64,000 bases of DNA from NCBI RefSeq assembly GCF_902859625.1, contig NZ_CADIJX010000003.1:434001-498000 (forward strand), in the 5' to 3' direction. The notes under the pieces are model-generated. The model was not told the DNA's origin. It made no database searches and saw only the letters and a program-made list of their open reading frames with translations. This document shows, piece after piece, positions 55,458-63,225 of the stretch. Positions within the stretch are counted from its first letter, which is position 1; the number at the start of each line of letters is the position of its first letter. The position numbers were made by a program, and so were the translations under genes. Source of the DNA: Achromobacter pestifer. GTDB taxonomy: Bacteria > Pseudomonadota > Gammaproteobacteria > Burkholderiales > Burkholderiaceae_B.

Positions 55458-56048
55458 ATGCTTTCTACCTTGCTGTTTTCACTGCTGGCGGCCGTGCCTG
55501 CGGGCACCGCCGCATTCGACTTGAACTGTCATTACGCCCAGAAGGACGAAGGCGGAATGATGGAACCCGCTGAGCATTGCGCGCGCCTGGCCGAGGACAC
55601 CTTGGTGTTTCGGCCCGAGGTGTTGCGCTTGATGGACTACAACGCCGATGGCTTGTCGCCGGTGTTCGTCAACCGCTCCTGGCATTGGGTCCGGCCCGAC
55701 GGCAAGTCGGCGGCGGTGCTGACCTACGACAATTTCGCCGACGACTTTGAAGCGGGGCTGACACGCGGCCCCTGGTCCGGGGGCATGGCCTATTACGACA
55801 CCCAACTGAATCGCGTGCTGGCCACGCCCTATGAATGGGTCGACCGGTTCAGCGGGGGCCTGGCCGTCGTGTGTGAAGGCTGCCGCAAGATGCTCACGCC
55901 GGACGGCGAACACAGCTTCATGTCGGGCGGCGAATGGGGCGCGATCGACCGCCAGGGCACGCTTGTGTTGCCGCTGCGGCCGGACGCGGCATCGCTGCTG
56001 CGCGAGGTCGAGGCGGCACGCGCGGCCGCCCCGTCCACGGCAGGATAG
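55458..56048 (+). CDS. Exported WG-repeat-like protein, unknown
   Basis: A 196-aa protein with a signal peptide (residues 1-19, ending GTAA). Segments SPVFVNRSWHWVRPDG, FSGGLAVVCEGCRKML and EWGAIDRQGTLVLPL resemble the WG/KWG beta repeat. No catalytic motif is visible. It starts 33 nt after the Bug receptor gene and may be read through from it, though a functional link is not evident. Confidence 0.65.
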   Translation: MLSTLLFSLLAAVPAGTAAFDLNCHYAQKDEGGMMEPAEHCARLAEDTLVFRPEVLRLMDYNADGLSPVFVNRSWHWVRPDGKSAAVLTYDNFADDFEAGLTRGPWSGGMAYYDTQLNRVLATPYEWVDRFSGGLAVVCEGCRKMLTPDGEHSFMSGGEWGAIDRQGTLVLPLRPDAASLLREVEAARAAAPSTAG

Positions 56049-56054
56049 ACCCGG

Positions 56055-56180
56055 CTAGAACTTGTACCGCAGCTGCGCAAATACGTTGCGCGGCGCCCCA
56101 TAGAAGACCGGGTTGTTGTTGCCCATGCCCGAGTAATAGTGCCTGTCCAGCAGACTATTTACCCCAAGCCGGTGTTTGCT
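56055..56180 (-). pseudogene. 3' remnant of a TonB-dependent receptor gene
   Basis: Forty-one codons and a stop remain. The translation includes LGVNSLLDRHYYSGMG and ends FYGAPRNVFAQLRYKF, the standard last beta-strands of TonB-dependent siderophore receptors, including the terminal Phe. Nothing upstream continues the receptor: the frame runs directly into an unrelated short coding piece. The remainder was therefore lost by deletion or moved away. Confidence 0.75.
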
Positions 56181-56269
56181 CAAGCAGCCTCGGCCGGCAC
56201 TTCAGGCAGCAGCCCACGGGCCGCCGCCTGGGCGGCTGCTGTGCGTCTCTTCTTCATCGGCATATCCAT
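56180..56269 (-). pseudogene. 5' fragment of a transposase gene, IS256-like
   Basis: A 29-codon frame beginning with ATG at 56269 (a second ATG at 56263 has AAGGA eight nt upstream). The product includes MPMKKRRTAAAQAAARG and LLPEVPAEA, resembling the first residues of IS256-family transposases as I remember them. It then hits a TGA exactly where the receptor remnant begins. No inverted repeats or full element were found, so the IS assignment is tentative. Confidence 0.4.
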
Positions 56270-56331
56270 GATCCTTAGTCCTCATGATATGCCTCGCACA
56301 CAAAATCACGGATAGGCCCGGGCGCTTACCA

Positions 56332-57015
56332 TCAACCGCCATAGCATTGCGCGTAAGTAAAGTCGACCAAGCGCTTGTCTGAGGCATCCTGTGGCGTGGA
56401 CGGCTCTACTTGGAAATGCCCGAACATATCGTCGTTGCAGATCCTCACGTTCTTGCGCTGCGTACCTTCCTGCAATACGCAGGAGCCGCCAAAACTGTGA
56501 TTACTCCCAGCGACGCCAACCGGTAGATCAATCAGCCGGCTACAACCGATGATTCGGCCGTTTTGCTTCTGATGCGCCAACGATTGGTTGAACGATTCAA
56601 CACGGGAGTTGGGATCACGAATCGACACAACATTCACGCATTCGCCACTAGCGGTTTGGTTGCCCGGCAGCTTGCAGTCTGAGTACACCTCGCCATTGGC
56701 AATGTGTTCCTCATTACGCGCCAGCATGGCGATGCGGGTTGTGTATGCTTGCTGCAAGCAGGCGCTGTCTTGACAAATGTCACGAGCGTATTTAATCCAG
56801 TTGCGCTGTTCTTTGGTCAATTCTTTCTTGCCATAGGCATTGGTTGCGGCTAGCGCTGTTTCATAGGCCCCTTGCAATTTTCCATCCAGCGCGGATGTCT
56901 CGGCATCGCTACAGATCAACCTTTCCGTAGTGCCCGCGGCCTTGTTGCAATCAAAACTGGCGGCTTGGGCGCCAGCCCATAGCGTTGCAAGGCCCAACGT
57001 AAAGAGAAGCTTCAT
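56332..57015 (-). CDS. LprI/DUF1311-like exported protein
   Basis: A 227-aa protein; ATG 57015 is chosen because it gives the signal peptide MKLLFTLGLATLWAGAQA. The mature N-terminal part (FDCNKAAGTTERLICSDAET to LQQAYTTRI, about residues 20-100) is the DUF1311/LprI domain, known from lysozyme-inhibitor-like proteins, with paired Cys. The C-terminal half has more Cys and is unfamiliar. Base composition is visibly lower in GC than the neighbours, and it lies beside the IS/TonB scar, suggesting transfer. Confidence 0.7.
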   Translation of the reverse strand: MKLLFTLGLATLWAGAQAASFDCNKAAGTTERLICSDAETSALDGKLQGAYETALAATNAYGKKELTKEQRNWIKYARDICQDSACLQQAYTTRIAMLARNEEHIANGEVYSDCKLPGNQTASGECVNVVSIRDPNSRVESFNQSLAHQKQNGRIIGCSRLIDLPVGVAGSNHSFGGSCVLQEGTQRKNVRICNDDMFGHFQVEPSTPQDASDKRLVDFTYAQCYGG

Positions 57016-57150
57016 CGCAGGTGTGTACCGTACCTTCAGTGCGTGAGCGGGTGGGCGTGTTGAATGCGGCTGGGTCATGATCCTATCTTCTCAAGTTGTA
57101 TGTCGATGATGTCTTGCGTACAGCACAACACATTTCCCTCGTGACACGTC

Positions 57151-57180
57151 AAATGAGTTTAATAGGAATAACGCTCATTT
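57151..57180. other. AT-rich inverted repeat between mocR and the LprI-like gene
   Basis: AAATGAG (57151-57157) and CTCATTT (57174-57180) are perfect arms around a 16-nt spacer. It lies 33 nt beyond the mocR stop and about 135 nt upstream of the LprI-like start. It could be a weak terminator for mocR or an operator. The remaining 57016-57212 shows no convincing gene. Confidence 0.35.
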
Positions 57181-57212
57181 ATCGCTTGGAACGCCGCCCA
57201 AGACAATCACGG

Positions 57213-58625
57213 CTATGCGCTTGCCAGCAGCTTGCCCAACGTTGCCATCCCTTGTTCCAGCTCCACGCTCCACGGATGGCCGTGATTCAGCCGCAGGAAA
57301 TTCCCGAACGCGCCGGACGATGAGAACAACGGCCCTGGCGCGACGCTGATGCCGTGGTCCAGTGCGGCGCGGTGCACCTTCAGTGTGTCGATGTGCGCGG
57401 GCAGTTCCACCCAGACGAAATAGCCGCCCGCCGGCCGCGTGGCGCGCGTGCCCTTGGGGAAGTAGCGGGCCACGGCTTGCAGCAGTTCGCCTTGCTGCAA
57501 GGCCAGCGCCTGGCGGAACTGGCGCAGGTGACGGTCGAAGCCGCCTTTTTCCAGATACGCCGCGATGGCGGCCTGCGTGGGTGCGGCGGTCGCCAGGCTG
57601 GTGGTCAGCTTGTTGCGCATGATCTTGCGCGTATAGCGTCCGGCCGCCACCCAGCCCACGCGATAGCCCGGCGCCAGCGTCTTGGAAAACGACGAGCAGT
57701 GCATCACGATGCCCTCGGTGTCGAAGGCCTTGGCGGGGCGGGGCCGGGTTTCGCCGAAATAGAGTTCGCCGTAAACGTCGTCTTCAATCAGCGCCACGCC
57801 ATGTTTGGTCAGCAGCTTGACCAGCGCTTCCTTCTTGCTGTCAGGCATCAGGCTGCCCAGCGGATTCTGGAAGGTGGTCATCAGCCAGCAGGCGCGCGGG
57901 CGGTGCTGCAAGATGGCTTGCTCCAGCGCTTGCAGGTCGATGCCTTCACGCGGGTGCGTCGCCACTTCGATGGCGTGCAGCTGATTGCGTTCCAGCGATT
58001 GCAGCGCGGCGTAGAACGTGGGGGACTCAACGATCACGGCGTCGCCCGGGTTCGTGACCGCCGCCAGGCTCAGGTTCAGCGCATCCAGCGCGCCATTGGT
58101 GATGATGATGTCGTCCACCGGCACGGATAGGCCGTCGGCCAGGTAGCGCAGCGCGATGGCCCGGCGCAAGGCTGCGTCGCCGGGGCTGAGATCGTCGATG
58201 GAGCCCCAGGGATCCAGCCGTTGCACGGTGGACGCCATGAACTTGGCCAACCGCCCATAAGGCAGCAGCGACGGGCTGGGGAAGGCGGAGCCAAACGGCA
58301 CCATGTCGCGGCGCAAGGTGGCGTTGAGCACTTGCAGCACGTTGTCGCTGACGTCGACCGGGTGGCGGCCCGCGCTGGCGCTGGACAGCCCGTCCAGTTC
58401 AGGCAAGGCAGCGTGTGGTGCGCGCAGCACGTAATAGCCTGAGCGGTCGCGGGCGCGGATCAGCCCGCGAGCCTCCAGCAGGTAATAGGCCTTGAACACC
58501 GTGGACGGACTGACACCGCGGCTGGTGCTCGTCTGCCGTACCGAGGGAAGGCGGTCGCCTACTTGCAGCAGGCCTGATCGGATCGAGGCGGTGATGTCTT
58601 CTGTCAGCTTTTCGTAGCGCTTCAT
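57213..58625 (-). CDS. MocR-family regulator (GntR HTH fused to aminotransferase fold)
   Basis: A 470-aa protein. The GntR winged HTH occupies about residues 1-70 (LQVGDRLPSVRQTSTSRGVS). A type I aminotransferase fold follows, with the PLP lysine in CSSFSKTLAPGYRVGW and TTFQNPLGSLMPDSKK. MocR proteins use the PLP domain as a ligand sensor rather than as an enzyme. The gene starts 37 nt after the DUF2474 gene on the same strand, so it may be co-transcribed with the cio oxidase genes and control them. Its target is otherwise unknown. Confidence 0.9.
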   Translation of the reverse strand: MKRYEKLTEDITASIRSGLLQVGDRLPSVRQTSTSRGVSPSTVFKAYYLLEARGLIRARDRSGYYVLRAPHAALPELDGLSSASAGRHPVDVSDNVLQVLNATLRRDMVPFGSAFPSPSLLPYGRLAKFMASTVQRLDPWGSIDDLSPGDAALRRAIALRYLADGLSVPVDDIIITNGALDALNLSLAAVTNPGDAVIVESPTFYAALQSLERNQLHAIEVATHPREGIDLQALEQAILQHRPRACWLMTTFQNPLGSLMPDSKKEALVKLLTKHGVALIEDDVYGELYFGETRPRPAKAFDTEGIVMHCSSFSKTLAPGYRVGWVAAGRYTRKIMRNKLTTSLATAAPTQAAIAAYLEKGGFDRHLRQFRQALALQQGELLQAVARYFPKGTRATRPAGGYFVWVELPAHIDTLKVHRAALDHGISVAPGPLFSSSGAFGNFLRLNHGHPWSVELEQGMATLGKLLASA

Positions 58626-58662
58626 GGCGTGTCCGTTTTTGTAGTCCGGTGGGGCGTGCGCG

Positions 58663-58815
58663 TCAGGTCGACATGCCCAGGGTTCTCATGACCAGGCGCA
58701 GCGCATACGCCGCCACACCCAGCGCGGCAACGCTGCTTGCCCAGATCAGTGCCAGCCATAGCAGGCGGCTGCGCCATGAGGATGGCGCGGGGGAGGGTCG
58801 GTTCATGGCGTTCAT
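58663..58815 (-). CDS. DUF2474 small membrane protein of the cyanide-insensitive oxidase
   Basis: A 50-aa protein whose ATG shares one base with the cioB stop (TGATG). It contains one membrane segment with the DUF2474 pattern LLWLALIWASSVAALGVAA. These short proteins accompany CioAB as CydX does for CydAB, and probably stabilise the oxidase. It is too short for many gene callers but the overlap and motif are clear. Confidence 0.82.
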   Translation of the reverse strand: MNAMNRPSPAPSSWRSRLLWLALIWASSVAALGVAAYALRLVMRTLGMST

Positions 58816-59822
58816 CAGTGGAACTCCTCGCCGGTGCGGACCTTGCCGCGGAATACGTAGTACGACCAAGCGGTGTACATCAGGATAATGGGAATGATCA
58901 GCAAGGCTCCCACCAATGCGAAGCCCAGGCTTTGCGGTGGCGCAGCCGCGGTCCAGATAGACACATCCGGCGGGATGATCGCGGGCCAGATGCTGATGCC
59001 CAGGCCGCTGTAGGCCAGGAACACCAGGCACAGCGACAGCATGAAGGGGCCGGCGACGGGGGCGCCCCGCACGCGGCGGATCAGGTCGAAGCCGGCCGTC
59101 GCCACCAGCACGGGCACCGGGAAAAACCAGAACATGTTGGGCAAGCTGAACCAGCGCTGCGCGATCTGCGGCTGCGCCAGCGGCGTCCAGATGCTAAGCG
59201 CCGCGATGACGGCCAGCAGCGTCAGGGTCAGCGGCCGTGCGATGGCGCACATGTGACGGTGCAGCCGGCCTTCGGTCTTCATGATCAGCCAGGTGCAGCC
59301 CAGCAGCGCATAGCCCGCCACCAAACCCAGACCCGTGAACATCGAGAACGGACTGATCCAATCCCACGCCCCGCCTTGGTAAGCGCGGTTCACCACCGGG
59401 ATGCCTTCGATGTAGGCGCCTAGCGTGACGCCCTGGAAGAAGGTGGCGCACACCGACCCGAACACGAAGGCGCGATCCCACAAGGGGCGGTGGTGCTCGT
59501 CCGCCTTGAAGCGGAACTCGAACGCGACCCCCCGGAAAATCAGTCCCAGCAGCATGAAGACCAGCGGCAGGTGCAAGGCGCTGAGAATGACGGAATAGGC
59601 CAGCGGAAACGCCGCCATCAGCCCCGCGCCGCCCAGCACCAGCCAGGTCTCGTTGCCGTCCCAGACGGGCGCCACGGTGTTGACCATGACGTCGCGTTCC
59701 TCGCGGTCGCGGATCAGCGGAAAGAGGATGCCGATGCCCAGATCGAAACCATCCATGATCACATACATCATCACGCCAAACAGGATGATGACGGCCCATA
59801 TCAGTGCAAGATCGATACCCAT
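58815..59822 (-). CDS. cioB: Cyanide-insensitive quinol oxidase subunit II
   Basis: A 335-aa protein from ATG 59822, with GGAG nine nt upstream and starting 4 nt after the cioA stop. It opens MGIDLALIWAVIILFGVMMY and carries the CydB hallmark VMDGFDLGIGIL-type (IMDGFDLGIGILFP), then WDGNETWLVLGGAGLMAAFP. About eight membrane helices are expected. It forms the bd-type oxidase with CioA, moving electrons from ubiquinol to oxygen. Confidence 0.94.
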   Translation of the reverse strand: MGIDLALIWAVIILFGVMMYVIMDGFDLGIGILFPLIRDREERDVMVNTVAPVWDGNETWLVLGGAGLMAAFPLAYSVILSALHLPLVFMLLGLIFRGVAFEFRFKADEHHRPLWDRAFVFGSVCATFFQGVTLGAYIEGIPVVNRAYQGGAWDWISPFSMFTGLGLVAGYALLGCTWLIMKTEGRLHRHMCAIARPLTLTLLAVIAALSIWTPLAQPQIAQRWFSLPNMFWFFPVPVLVATAGFDLIRRVRGAPVAGPFMLSLCLVFLAYSGLGISIWPAIIPPDVSIWTAAAPPQSLGFALVGALLIIPIILMYTAWSYYVFRGKVRTGEEFH

Positions 59823-59826
59823 GGCA

Positions 59827-61263
59827 TCAGGCTCCTGAATGCTTGTGTTGCGCGGTGTCGACGCCCGCCTGCGTGGATGCGGCGGACAACGGGCGTGATG
59901 GTTGCCGGGGTTCTCCCGGGCCTCCGGACAGGGGCGCATGGCCTGGTGCCGGGCTGGGACCCATGCGGATCAACCGCAACATGTAAGACACGCCAGCGCC
60001 GAAGACAAACAGATACACGATGACGAACAGCGCCAGCGTCAGGGTCAGTTCGCCCAACCCGTGCGGCGTGGCCGCATCCGCCGTGCGCATCACGCCGTAG
60101 ACGATCCAGGGCTGGCGGCCGATTTCGGTCACATACCAGCCAGCCAGCATCGCCACCAGACCCGACGGTCCCATCCACAGGGCAAAGCGCTGTAGCGCGC
60201 GCGATTCATACAGGCGGCCGCGCCAGCGCGTCCACAGCGCCCACCCAGCCAGCAGAATCATCAGCATGCCCAGCCCCGCCATGACGCGGAAGGACCAGAA
60301 CACGACGGTGGCGTTGGGCCGGTCTTCGGGCGGGTACGACTTCAGCCCGGGAAACTGGCCGTCCCAGCTATGCGTGAGGATCAGGCTGCCCAGGCGCGGC
60401 ACGTTCAGCGCAAAGCGGGTTTCCTCGCGTTCCATGTCGGGAATGCCGAAGAGCGTCAACGGCACGCCTGCGCCCGGCTCGTTTTCCCAGTGGCCTTCGA
60501 TGGCGGCGATCTTGGCGGGTTGGTGCTTCAGCGTGTTCAAACCATGGATGTCGCCGACCACCGCTTGCAGCGGCGCGACCAGCAGCAGCATGCCCATTGC
60601 CATCGCGAACATTTTCTTCACGGCCGGGGTCCGATCCCCACGCAACAGGTGCCAGGCGCCGGAGGCTCCCACCAACAGCGCGGTGGCCAGGAAGGCGGCA
60701 ATGCCCATGTGCGCCAGGCGGTAGGGGAACGATGGGTTGAAGATCACGGCCAGCCAGTCGGTGGGCACGACACGGCCGTCCAGGATTTCGTAGCCGGCCG
60801 GCGTTTGCATCCAGCTGTTGGACGCCAGGATCCAGGTGGCCGACACCAGCGTGCCGAGCGCCACCATGATGGTCGAGAAGAAGTGCAGGCCGGGGCCCAC
60901 GCGCGACCAGCCAAACAGCATCACGCCCAGGAAGCCGGCTTCCAGGAAGAAGGCGGTCAGCACTTCATAGGCCAGCAGCGGACCCGTCACACTGCCCGCG
61001 AAATCGGAGAAGAAGCTCCAATTGGTGCCGAATTGATAGGCCATCACCAGGCCGGACACGACGCCCATGCCGAAATTGACGGCGAAGATCTTGGTCCAGA
61101 AATGGTAGAGGTCGCGATAGACGGTTTTTTGCGTTCGCAACCACAGGCCTTCCAGTACGGCCAGATAGCTGGCCAGGCCGATGGTGATGGCGGGGAAAAT
61201 GATGTGAAACGAGATGGTGAAGCCGAACTGTATTCGGGCAAGCAATAGCGCGTCGCTATCCAT
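59827..61263 (-). CDS. cioA: Cyanide-insensitive quinol oxidase subunit I
   Basis: A 478-aa protein from ATG 61263, with AGGA eight nt upstream. The start LLLARIQFGFTISFHIIFPA holds the first heme ligand His, and the conserved GRQPW motif is in VTEIGRQPWIVYGVMRT. The length and short Q-loop place it in the Cio branch rather than E. coli CydA with its long loop. It binds heme b and the d-type or b-type site and oxidises ubiquinol at the periplasmic side. It heads the cioA-cioB-DUF2474-mocR unit. Confidence 0.93.
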   Translation of the reverse strand: MDSDALLLARIQFGFTISFHIIFPAITIGLASYLAVLEGLWLRTQKTVYRDLYHFWTKIFAVNFGMGVVSGLVMAYQFGTNWSFFSDFAGSVTGPLLAYEVLTAFFLEAGFLGVMLFGWSRVGPGLHFFSTIMVALGTLVSATWILASNSWMQTPAGYEILDGRVVPTDWLAVIFNPSFPYRLAHMGIAAFLATALLVGASGAWHLLRGDRTPAVKKMFAMAMGMLLLVAPLQAVVGDIHGLNTLKHQPAKIAAIEGHWENEPGAGVPLTLFGIPDMEREETRFALNVPRLGSLILTHSWDGQFPGLKSYPPEDRPNATVVFWSFRVMAGLGMLMILLAGWALWTRWRGRLYESRALQRFALWMGPSGLVAMLAGWYVTEIGRQPWIVYGVMRTADAATPHGLGELTLTLALFVIVYLFVFGAGVSYMLRLIRMGPSPAPGHAPLSGGPGEPRQPSRPLSAASTQAGVDTAQHKHSGA

Positions 61264-61361
61264 AGCGGTCTTCCTGACTTCGTCGCCGGCACGGGAAACC
61301 GTCACAAGACGGCATGCGCAGACGGGTGTTGAACCTACAGAACGAAGTTAGGGCGCGGGCA

Positions 61362-61374
61362 CTGATTAGTACAG
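61362..61374. promoter_or_regulatory. Candidate operator upstream of cioA
   Basis: The 13-mer CTGATTAGTACAG has CTG/CAG ends and lies about 100 nt upstream of cioA. Its reverse strand reads CTGTACTAATCAG, which resembles the CTG-xxCTAA-type half sites reported for MocR regulators. The gap 61264-61562 otherwise holds only this and two hairpins near 61504 and 61537. The assignment is speculative. Confidence 0.25.
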
Positions 61375-61536
61375 ATTCAGAAAATGGAAAAAAAAGCGGA
61401 TCAGTTTGACTTGAATTCCGCCTTTATCTCAATGCTTCATAGGGAAAATGCAGGCATATCAGAATTTTGCGGGTTGCTGCCGTTACAAAAAAGGCAGTAC
61501 AGAGGACGGCACTGCGTCCCCTGATACGGTGCTTTT

Positions 61537-61556
61537 GGGGAAGACGGGTCTTCCCC
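61537..61556 (-). terminator. Hairpin after the alpha/beta-hydrolase gene
   Basis: GGGGAAGA (61537-61544) pairs with TCTTCCCC (61549-61556) around CGGG. It lies 6 nt beyond the hydrolase stop in its direction of transcription; a second stem (GGACG/CGTCC, 61504-61519) follows. Neither is followed by a T-run, but together they should insulate cioA from read-through. Confidence 0.5.
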
Positions 61557-61562
61557 CTGGGC

Positions 61563-62258
61563 TTAGGCTGCGCAGGCCTTTGCAGCCTCGTCGATCAAGC
61601 CGGCGACGTCTGCCGAGCGAGACGCCAGCGATGCATGGCTGGCATCAAGTGTGAGGGTCTTGCGGGTGTTCATCCGACTCGCCATCCGCGTTTGGTTTTC
61701 GGGGGCGATCATGCGGTCCTGGCTGGAGATCTGATACCACGACGGTTTGTTGCGCCATGCGGGCGTGGATACCGTATCGCCGAATGTGCTGGCCAGCGGT
61801 GCCTTCTGGGTGACGCTCATGACCAGCCCTTCGTCGGCGGGCAGGTCCTGGCAGAAGCTCTCGTGGAACTTGTCAGCCCGCAGCCACAGGTAGCCGTCGC
61901 TATCGGGGGCCAGATTGGGGGCGGCGACGGGCGGGTGTTCTTGCGTGATCCCGCCGGGGCTTTCACCCGCATCCGGGGCAAACGCCGCGATGTAAACCAG
62001 GCCGGCCACATTGGGCTGGTTGCCGGCCTCGGTGATCACTGCGCCGCCATACGAATGGCCCACCAACAGGACGGGCCCCTTTTGCTGGGCAATCATCTTG
62101 CGCGTGCGTTCCGCGTCTTCCGCCAGCGAGGTCAGCGGCACTTCAACGGCATGCAGGTCCTGGTAGCCTTTGCGCGACAGTTCCACGATGACGCGGGCCC
62201 AATGGGCGGCGCCGCCCCAGAATCCATGGACCAGGATGATGCTTGGTTTGCTGCTCAT
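61563..62258 (-). CDS. Alpha/beta-hydrolase, cytoplasmic
   Basis: A 231-aa protein from ATG 62258 with GGAG seven nt upstream. The motifs are SIILVHGFWGGAAHW at the N-terminus and the nucleophile elbow LLVGHSYGGAVI. A late His (TLDASHASLASRS) completes the probable triad. This is the short esterase-like group related to salicylate esterase/EstC-type proteins. No signal peptide is present. It is divergent from the GntR regulator at 62466, which may control it. Confidence 0.85.
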   Translation of the reverse strand: MSSKPSIILVHGFWGGAAHWARVIVELSRKGYQDLHAVEVPLTSLAEDAERTRKMIAQQKGPVLLVGHSYGGAVITEAGNQPNVAGLVYIAAFAPDAGESPGGITQEHPPVAAPNLAPDSDGYLWLRADKFHESFCQDLPADEGLVMSVTQKAPLASTFGDTVSTPAWRNKPSWYQISSQDRMIAPENQTRMASRMNTRKTLTLDASHASLASRSADVAGLIDEAAKACAA

Positions 62259-62465
62259 GGTGTGACTCCACGGGTGTAGGAGCAACGATCATGCCTCGGA
62301 TGGGCGTGTCACACGATCAAATTTCACTATCGGGACAGGCGTGGGCTCGCGATTGCGCGCGTTTCTCGCCATCGGTCCATTGGGCTACGATGAGGCCCGC
62401 CGGATCAACCTGCATGGTGCTTTTTCGCAGGCCGCCGTCCTTCGCTTCAGAGATACCCGATCGTC

Positions 62466-63140
62466 ATGAGCATTACCCAAACGAAGGGCTCGTCCCGTCA
62501 AGCCCAGGCCTTGCCACACCGCATTCGCGATCAGCTGCGTCACGACATCCTCACGGGCGCCTTGCCCGCGGGGACACCCCTTAAGCAAGACGCCTTGGCC
62601 GCGCGTTTCCAGGCCAGCCGCATTCCCGTGCGAGAGGCGCTGCGCCAGCTGGAAACCGAAGGTCTGGTGGCTTATCCCCTGAACCGTGGCGCTGTGGTCA
62701 TCCGCATGGATGTGGAGCAGATCTGCGAATTGCTCGACATCCGGATGGCGTTGGAAGGCCATGCGGTACGCGCGGGCGTGCCGAACATGGCGCGGGCGGA
62801 TCTGGATGCGCTCGATGCCATTCTGCGTGCCTATGACGATGCGGCTTCCGTGCCCGAGCGGACGGAGTTGAATCGCCGGTTCCATCTGGCCCCGTGCGCC
62901 CCGGCAAACAATACGCGGCTGCGCCGCTTGATCGAAGAATACGGCTTGAGCACCGCTCGCTACACGGACGAAGCGCGGTTGCAGGCGACAGGCCAGGATG
63001 GCCCGCAGGCGGACTATCACCGCATCCTGGACGCCTGCCGCAATCAGGACGGCGATCTGGCCGCACGCCTGGTCGAAGCGCACATTCTGGAAACCAAGAA
63101 GAACCTGGTTGCGATGCATCGCATGCAGCAAGACGGCTGA
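62466..63140 (+). CDS. GntR-family regulator, FCD (FadR-like) type
   Basis: A 224-aa protein. The GntR HTH (about 16-85) contains LRHDILTGALPAGTPLKQDA and SRIPVREALRQLETEGLV. The all-helical FCD domain (about 90-215) includes LLDIRMALEGHAVRAG and the metal-ligand-type ELNRRFHLAP. It probably senses an organic acid. It is divergent from the hydrolase gene and 85 nt from the convergent EamA exporter end. The target is unknown. Confidence 0.9.
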   Translation: MSITQTKGSSRQAQALPHRIRDQLRHDILTGALPAGTPLKQDALAARFQASRIPVREALRQLETEGLVAYPLNRGAVVIRMDVEQICELLDIRMALEGHAVRAGVPNMARADLDALDAILRAYDDAASVPERTELNRRFHLAPCAPANNTRLRRLIEEYGLSTARYTDEARLQATGQDGPQADYHRILDACRNQDGDLAARLVEAHILETKKNLVAMHRMQQDG

Positions 63141-63225
63141 AGGCCGGGTCGGGCCTTCAGTCGGGGGGGCAGGCCTTCAGAGGAGGCGCTGAAGACAGGG
63201 ATCGAAGCGGTACAGAAACCGGACC

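Noticed and set aside
57096-57323. 75-codon open frame on the + strand near mocR
   Set aside because: It overlaps the mocR 3' end, has no ribosome site and no recognisable product.
61264-61562. Possible FNR/Anr box upstream of cioA
   Set aside because: I looked for TTGAT-N4-ATCAA on both strands and found no acceptable match.
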